Assembly: GCA_047618505.1 (NCBI GenBank)
Contig: JBLHLB010000089.1
Location: 1-12,137, forward strand
Direction of reading: 5' to 3'
Origin: JBLHLB01 sp047618505
Lineage (GTDB): Bacteria; Planctomycetota; UBA1135; GCA-002686595
DNA length: 12,137 bases
A model generated the notes under the pieces. The model did no database searches, had not been told where the DNA came from, and saw only the letters and a program-made list of their open reading frames with translations. Of the stretch, positions 8,005 to 12,137 are shown in pieces (position 1 is the first letter of the stretch; every line of letters starts with the position of its first letter). The translations under genes and the position numbers were made by a program.

Positions 8005-8010
8005 TACAAT
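8005..8010 (+). promoter_or_regulatory. Likely -10 box for the PPTase gene, close enough for a leaderless transcript
   Basis: TACAAT (5 of 6 to TATAAT) ends 7 bases before ATG 8018, so transcription starting the usual 6-7 bases downstream would begin at or next to the A of the start codon. That is the spacing seen for leaderless mRNAs. No good -35 lies 16-18 bases upstream; the right arm of the neighbouring dyad (7973-7980) would fall near -38 to -45. No Shine-Dalgarno sequence is seen, which agrees with a leaderless start. Confidence 0.42.
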
Positions 8011-8017
8011 AGCTGCG

Positions 8018-8710
8018 ATGGTGCCCCATGACTGGATCGAACCGCCCCTTCTCAGGGGGTCTAGCCTGCAGCTATGGTGGCGGGGGGTGGAAGCGGGCGG
8101 GGATGGCCCGGAGCTTGCCGAACTCTCGGGTCTGCTTTCGGATGCCGAGGCCGAGCGCGCGGGCCGTTTTCGCTTCCCCAAGGACCGCCTTGCCTTCGAG
8201 GGCCGGCACGTTTTTGTGCGGAGAGTATTGGGGCAACTGACCGGTCGAGATCCGGAGAGTCTCAGTTTCGGGGAGGGCATGTTCGGCAAGCCCTTCCTTG
8301 TGGGGGGTGGCCCCGCCTTCAACATGAGCCGTAGCGGCGCCGCGACGCTCTTGGCGACGGCCGGATCTGAGGTCGGGGTCGACATTGAGGAGGTACGTCC
8401 CCGGGGCAAGCTCGAATCAGTCGCTCGGCGAGTTCAAACCGCCGACGAGCAGGCCCAATGGAAGCAGCTCCCGGAAGACGAACGTCTCGCGGCTTTCTTC
8501 CGACTCTGGACCCGCAAGGAGGCGCTCATGAAGGTCACCGGCGAGGGCTTTCAACGCGACCCCGCCAGCTTCCGAGTTGGTCTTGAGGTACGCGACTGGG
8601 ACGAAGTCCTGTCCTGCGATTTAGAAGGCTTTGGAGTCGCCCATTTGGTCGATCTCCCTCTTCCGTCGCCCTACCTCGGTGCGCTCGCTATTCCTGCGGC
8701 GGCCGAATAA
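8018..8710 (+). CDS. Sfp-type 4'-phosphopantetheinyl transferase
   Basis: A 230-residue enzyme of the Sfp class that moves phosphopantetheine from CoA to the carrier-domain serine, here presumably Ser1230 of the neighbouring synthetase. Motifs: FRFPKDRLAFEGRH (51-64), GKP (90-92), FNMSRSG (101-107), GVDIEEV (120-126) with the metal-binding Asp122 and Glu124, and FFRLWTRKEALMKVTGEGF (160-178) with Trp164, Lys167, Glu168 and Lys172. Length is normal for the family. One change is notable: the usual FN(L/I)SHS histidine, which contacts CoA in Sfp, is Arg105. I chose ATG 8018; a TTG at 7988 would add 10 residues but would put the TACAAT box inside the gene. It is divergent from the NRPS operon and convergent with the acyltransferase gene, whose stop is only 16 bp away. 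That 16-bp gap shows no terminator. Confidence 0.93.
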   Translation: MVPHDWIEPPLLRGSSLQLWWRGVEAGGDGPELAELSGLLSDAEAERAGRFRFPKDRLAFEGRHVFVRRVLGQLTGRDPESLSFGEGMFGKPFLVGGGPAFNMSRSGAATLLATAGSEVGVDIEEVRPRGKLESVARRVQTADEQAQWKQLPEDERLAAFFRLWTRKEALMKVTGEGFQRDPASFRVGLEVRDWDEVLSCDLEGFGVAHLVDLPLPSPYLGALAIPAAAE

Positions 8711-8726
8711 CAGCGGCTAGCAGCGC

Positions 8727-9464
8727 CTAAACTTTCGTTTCGACGTGGGTTAGGAGCGGCTTCTCTTCGAGCTTGCGGATGACCTTGGCTGGGATTCCAG
8801 CCACCAGCGAGTAGGGCGGAACGTCCTTCGTGACCACCGCATTGGCGCCGACGATGGAATCGTGTCCGATGCGGATCGGCCCCACGATAGCAGCCCCAGC
8901 GCCGATGATGACACGGTCTTCGATGATCGGCAGCTGGTGAATCGGGTCCCCGTGGGTGGACAATCCGAAGGTTATGTTGTGACGAATTTGAACGTCGTCG
9001 CCGATCTCGCAGGCTCCCAGGACGCACCCGCCGTGATGCCAGATGCGGACACGTCTTCCGCATTTCACAATGTAAGGCAGCTCAAGTCGGGTGATCCAAT
9101 GCACCAGTCGATAGGCGAACATGTACATGGGTCGCGTCAGAATCCGCACGAGCTTGTTGCGGTCCATGCGCCAGTTGCCAAAGCGGTTCACACTTAGGGC
9201 CCAGAGGCCCTGTGAGAAAAAAATTCCGTGGGTGCGCAGATCTTCGCGGAAGAGGGCCCAGAGCCCCATGCCCGCGGGGTTCTGGTTGCGCGAGCCGTTC
9301 ATGGGGAATTCCGTGGCGCGGCATACACCGTCAGGGGTGCTAAGGGGAACCCCGATCGCCGTGGGTACAATGCGACCATTGTCACCGTCCACCGACGCTG
9401 CCACATTCTCGTCTCGGTCGCTCCTGCGGGGCGCTGAGGATTCTTCTAGGAGGGGCTCGACCAT
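8727..9464 (-). CDS. CysE-like hexapeptide-repeat (left-handed beta-helix) O-acyltransferase
   Basis: The C-terminal part (about residues 135-230 from ATG 9464) is a left-handed parallel beta-helix: repeated isoleucine-patch hexapeptides such as IGDDVQ, IGAGAA, IGHDSI and VGANAV, the family signature HHGG (143-146), and the closing VVTKDVPPYSLVAGIPAKVI. Before it comes LWALFREDLRTHG, typical of serine acetyltransferase-like proteins found in polysaccharide and natural-product loci. Such enzymes transfer an acetyl group from acetyl-CoA to a serine or sugar hydroxyl in the cytoplasm; the acceptor cannot be read here. Its start is uncertain. ATG 9464 has a purine-rich AGAGAAAG just upstream; ATG 9485 is also possible; ATG 9302 would remove a low-complexity N-terminus of about 54 residues and match typical family length better. 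The frame is open up to 9629. It is divergent from the SGNH/MBOAT pair, suggesting a shared acylation theme. Confidence 0.82.
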   Translation of the reverse strand: MVEPLLEESSAPRRSDRDENVAASVDGDNGRIVPTAIGVPLSTPDGVCRATEFPMNGSRNQNPAGMGLWALFREDLRTHGIFFSQGLWALSVNRFGNWRMDRNKLVRILTRPMYMFAYRLVHWITRLELPYIVKCGRRVRIWHHGGCVLGACEIGDDVQIRHNITFGLSTHGDPIHQLPIIEDRVIIGAGAAIVGPIRIGHDSIVGANAVVTKDVPPYSLVAGIPAKVIRKLEEKPLLTHVETKV

Positions 9465-9485
9465 CGATCTTTCTCTTACCACCAT

Positions 9486-9665
9486 ACTCGCCGTAGGAGA
9501 TACGCGCTGCGGATAGGGACAGGGTAGTCTTAGGATCGACCGCTGACCCTGAAGACCGGAGCAGGAGATCGGGATTCGAGCCTGTCCGACAAGACCTTCA
9601 GGCCACTGGCATTCCGGACGATTGATCAAAGCACCAGGGGGATTTCAGCCCCGCCCCTCCCCGAG
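9486..9665. other. Divergent intergenic region, acyltransferase/SGNH
   Basis: About 180 bp separate the likely acyltransferase start from the SGNH gene start. Promoters for both directions should lie here, but I see no convincing -35/-10 pair. A 7-bp inverted repeat, CCTGAAG (9548-9554) with CTTCAGG (9596-9602), is present and could be chance. If the acyltransferase really begins at 9302, the non-coding region grows to about 360 bp. Confidence 0.3.
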
Positions 9666-11039
9666 ATGAGTTCCGAGCCCCAACAGGAAATCGTAACCGG
9701 CGCTGCTGGCACCCAGGCCGAGGGTGACAGTCCCCGAGGTGAGGTGGGGACTGGGGGAGCGAAACGGCCCCGGAAGCGGCATTCCCTCGGTCCGGTCGAC
9801 ACAGGTCGTCCGCCCTCAATGCCTTCTGCCCTTGGGGTTGTTCTGAGGATCGGGGTCTTTGCTCTATTCCTCCTGGGAACACTCGCGGTACTGCGGCAAG
9901 TGGCGGGTCCCGGAGGTGGCGATTTGATCGCGTCGAAACGTCAGGTATTTGAACACCGCGCTGGGCAAGTTGACACGCTCGTCATCGGGTCGAGTCATGT
10001 CTACCGGGCGGTGGTCCCTGAGTTGTTGGATCGTGCGTTGTTAGAGGGCGGGGTGACCGCGCGATCCTACAACTTTGGCATCCAACTCCCGGACCTGCTC
10101 GAGCTGCGCTTTCTGCTGCGAGAAGCCCTCGGGTACAGCGTGGTCTCGGGGCAGGGTGAACCTGATCAGGTGAAAGTTCGTCGGGTCGTGTTGGAGTACA
10201 TGTATCTGCGTCCGCAGATCGATCCGCTGAATTCCTTCCTACCACGCACGGTGTATTGGCATGACTTCGCTCAAACCATGCTCGCGGCAGAGCGTGCCGG
10301 GTTCTGGTCACGCGAAGTAGAAGGTGGCTACTCTTTCTTTGAGAAGACAGCGACCGGGGCAGACGGTGAGGAGATTCCACTCCGTCCATACTCAACTACC
10401 GGGTTGCTGGACCGGGCTCTTCCGACAGATGTTCGAGTCCAACGCGATCACTTCCTGCACTGGTTCACAAAGCTAGGCATGGTTGGCCGCCACAAGGATC
10501 TCGCACGCGGGTTGCTAGGCCGACGCCAACCGCTTTTTCATTGGGTCTCCACCAGTGCCGGCTACGTCTCGCTGGAGGAGGAAGAGGCGCGGCTCGATCG
10601 GTTCGGCATACGCGACAATCTCTACTTGAAACGCAGGGAGCTCTTTGAGAGTGAACCCGAAGTCTTCTTGGATGGAGTTCAACGGCTGCGCACAGAGGAG
10701 CGGGTCTTCGGCGACGAAAATTGGCTCCAGAGCGACCTCTTCCGCGTCAGCGACCTCGAGGTAATGCGGCAGATTCGAGACGACTGCCGCGCAGCAGGGG
10801 CTGAGCTTGTGATCATGGTCATGCCCTCCAACAGCACGGATAGAGGCCTTGAGGCCAGTTTGGAAGGGATTCTAGAGGTGCCTGTCCTGATCTACTCCGA
10901 CCCCAAATTGAACCCCGAGTTCTTCGATCCGGCCTTGCGGTACGACTCGGGCCACTTCAATGAGTCTGGGGCGCGAGCCTTCACCGCCGTTCTCGCCGCC
11001 GACCTCTTGCGCTTGATCGGGGAGGGACGTCTCCAGTGA
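9666..11039 (+). CDS. Membrane-anchored SGNH-like protein, partner of the MBOAT acyltransferase
   Basis: A 457-residue protein. It has a polar, Gly/Pro-rich N-terminus with a basic KRPRKRH (33-39), then one hydrophobic segment about 55-77, giving an N-in, single-pass anchor with the rest outside the cytoplasm. TLVIGSSHVYRA (104-115) is an SGNH-type block I, with Ser110 the best nucleophile candidate. YNFGIQ (135-140) sits where a block II glycine is expected, and DSGHFNESG (427-435) is block V with the Asp427/His430 pair. This layout matches AlgJ/AlgX- or DltD-like proteins that take acyl groups exported by an MBOAT protein and attach them to a polysaccharide or other surface molecule. Its stop overlaps the MBOAT start, so the two are translationally coupled. 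The start at 9666 has no clear ribosome-binding site; ATG 9819, just before the membrane segment, is an alternative. The acceptor is unknown. Confidence 0.8.
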   Translation: MSSEPQQEIVTGAAGTQAEGDSPRGEVGTGGAKRPRKRHSLGPVDTGRPPSMPSALGVVLRIGVFALFLLGTLAVLRQVAGPGGGDLIASKRQVFEHRAGQVDTLVIGSSHVYRAVVPELLDRALLEGGVTARSYNFGIQLPDLLELRFLLREALGYSVVSGQGEPDQVKVRRVVLEYMYLRPQIDPLNSFLPRTVYWHDFAQTMLAAERAGFWSREVEGGYSFFEKTATGADGEEIPLRPYSTTGLLDRALPTDVRVQRDHFLHWFTKLGMVGRHKDLARGLLGRRQPLFHWVSTSAGYVSLEEEEARLDRFGIRDNLYLKRRELFESEPEVFLDGVQRLRTEERVFGDENWLQSDLFRVSDLEVMRQIRDDCRAAGAELVIMVMPSNSTDRGLEASLEGILEVPVLIYSDPKLNPEFFDPALRYDSGHFNESGARAFTAVLAADLLRLIGEGRLQ

Positions 11040-12137
11040 TCTTCACTGAGTTTCGCTTCGTAGTTTTCTTCGCCCTGGTCTTTGCTGTGCACTGGGCTCT
11101 CCGCAGCATTGCCACGCGCAAGCTCTGGCTGCTCGGGGCGAGCTGGTTCTTCTATGCCGCTTGGGACTGGCGCTTCCTAGGACTGATTCTGTTCTCCACG
11201 CTTGTGGACTATGGCGTGGGAGTCTTGCTTGACCGAGAGGAGCGGTCTGGGCGGCGGCGCCTCTATCTCGCTTTCAGCTTGATCGGCAATCTGGGACTCC
11301 TGGGTGCCTTCAAGTACTACGACTTCTTCATCACCTCGGGTGCTTCCGTGCTCGGGACCCTGGGGATGGATGTCACGCCCCGCACATTGGGTTGGATCCT
11401 CCCGGTGGGGATCAGCTTCTACACCTTCCAGACGCTCAGCTACACGATAGATGTCTACCGGCGAACTCTAAGCCCGGTAAAGAGCTTCCTGGACTTCGCG
11501 CTCTTCGTGGGATTCTTCCCCCAGCTCGTTGCTGGGCCGATTGTGCGGGCCTCTCATTTCCTGCCTCAGCTTGAGGGGCCCCGGCTGTTCCGCAACATTG
11601 ATGTGCGCGCCTGCCTAACGCTTTTTCTGATCGGCTTCATCAAGAAGGCCGTCGTCTCGGATCACGTGGCAGGGGTGACGGATGACGTCTTCGCGAGCCC
11701 GGCGCAGTTCAGTGCGGCTTCCAACTGGATCGCCCTCTTCCTGTACCACGCGCAGATCTACTGCGACTTCTCCGGGTACTCGGACATGGCCGTGGGCACG
11801 GCTGGGCTCTTCGGATACCACCTCCCCAAGAACTTCGACTTCCCGTTCTTCTCGCGAAACATCAGCGAGTTCTGGCGGCGCTGGCACATCACGCTGTCGA
11901 CTTGGTTCCGGGACTACCTCTACATGTCACTGGGGGGGTCGCGTAGCACAGGGCTATGGGCCAGCATTGCCGTGGGATGCTTCACGATGATGATCTGTGG
12001 GATCTGGCACGGCGCCGGCTGGCAGTACGTCGGATTCGGTGTCCTGATGAGTTCGGCCATCGCCATCTCACGCCTTTGGGAGCAGTTTGTTCCCAAGGAA
12101 TCGACCCTGCGCCGGGCCGTTCATTTCCTTGGTATCC
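11036..12137 (+). CDS. MBOAT O-acyltransferase, AlgI family, partial
   Basis: The frame is open from GTG 11036, which overlaps the previous stop as GTGA, to the right edge, giving 367 residues with the C-terminus missing. A GGAGG sequence about 10 bases upstream lies inside the end of the SGNH gene and supports this start. The protein is a polytopic membrane protein with family signatures: FFPQLVAGPIVR (160-171), IYCDFSGYSDMAVG (241-254), NFDFPFFSRNISEFWRRWH (266-284), LSTWFRDYLY (287-296) and the catalytic-histidine motif GIWHGAGW (322-329, His325). AlgI-type MBOATs carry acyl groups from cytoplasmic donors across the membrane for O-acylation of exported polymers such as alginate, in partnership with an SGNH protein like the one encoded just upstream. 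The substrate is not readable from the sequence. Family call is very firm; a gene name is not justified. Confidence 0.95.
   Translation, partial: MIFTEFRFVVFFALVFAVHWALRSIATRKLWLLGASWFFYAAWDWRFLGLILFSTLVDYGVGVLLDREERSGRRRLYLAFSLIGNLGLLGAFKYYDFFITSGASVLGTLGMDVTPRTLGWILPVGISFYTFQTLSYTIDVYRRTLSPVKSFLDFALFVGFFPQLVAGPIVRASHFLPQLEGPRLFRNIDVRACLTLFLIGFIKKAVVSDHVAGVTDDVFASPAQFSAASNWIALFLYHAQIYCDFSGYSDMAVGTAGLFGYHLPKNFDFPFFSRNISEFWRRWHITLSTWFRDYLYMSLGGSRSTGLWASIAVGCFTMMICGIWHGAGWQYVGFGVLMSSAIAISRLWEQFVPKESTLRRAVHFLGI

Noticed and set aside
8711..8726. Terminator between the convergent PPTase and acyltransferase genes
   Set aside because: Only 16 bp, with a CAGCG direct repeat and a GCTAGC palindrome; no stable stem followed by a T-run in either direction.
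9547..9602. 7-bp inverted repeat CCTGAAG/CTTCAGG as an operator
   Set aside because: The arms are 41 bp apart with nothing symmetric between them; repeats of this length are expected by chance.
1..12137. CRISPR arrays, insertion sequences, tRNA or rRNA genes
   Set aside because: No regularly spaced direct repeats, transposase motifs, terminal inverted repeats or tRNA/rRNA signatures were seen on either strand.

Overview
This is a GC-rich bacterial window with tightly packed genes, GTG as well as ATG starts, and few recognisable Shine-Dalgarno sites. One transcription unit encodes nonribosomal peptide synthesis. A second region looks like surface or exported polymer acylation (SGNH plus MBOAT). 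The A/methyltransferase module resembles those I know from cyanobacterial and myxobacterial synthetases, and the SGNH-MBOAT pair is common in Gram-negative and planctomycete-type bacteria. The sequence alone does not fix the phylum; a GC-rich, probably diderm bacterium is as far as I would go.

Layout. From 7896 leftward to the window edge, all genes are on the minus strand and closely spaced (84, 19 and 14 bp gaps), so they are probably one operon. It holds: (i) a synthetase with half a condensation domain, an adenylation domain carrying an embedded methyltransferase, and a carrier domain (3991-7896); (ii) a divergent serine-hydroxymethyltransferase-like PLP enzyme (2539-3906); (iii) a free-standing, apparently active condensation domain (981-2519); (iv) the start of another synthetase protein, opening with a condensation domain that has lost both catalytic histidines (966 to beyond position 1). 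Divergent from this operon is a Sfp-type phosphopantetheinyl transferase (8018-8710), the activating enzyme the carrier domains need. Its likely -10 box lies so close to the ATG that the transcript may be leaderless. The 121-bp divergent spacer holds a 50-bp dyad.

Convergent with the transferase gene is a hexapeptide-repeat acyltransferase of the CysE-like type (8727 to about 9464, minus). Divergent from that are an SGNH-like membrane-anchored protein (9666-11039) and a translationally coupled MBOAT O-acyltransferase of the AlgI family (11036 to the right edge).

How the parts may fit together. A hand-derived specificity code for the A domain, DMYHLGMMDK, keeps the His-278 and Asp-331 pair seen in serine-activating domains but has a smaller side chain at 301 (Gly) and Tyr at 239. 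With an SHMT-like enzyme inside the operon that has lost several canonical active-site residues, the simplest idea is that this enzyme supplies a serine-like, possibly alpha-substituted, amino acid. That residue would be loaded, N-methylated on the module, and joined to the next residue by the in-trans condensation protein. No thioesterase or reductase is visible, so the assembly line continues beyond the left edge. The MBOAT region may be unrelated housekeeping or envelope functions.
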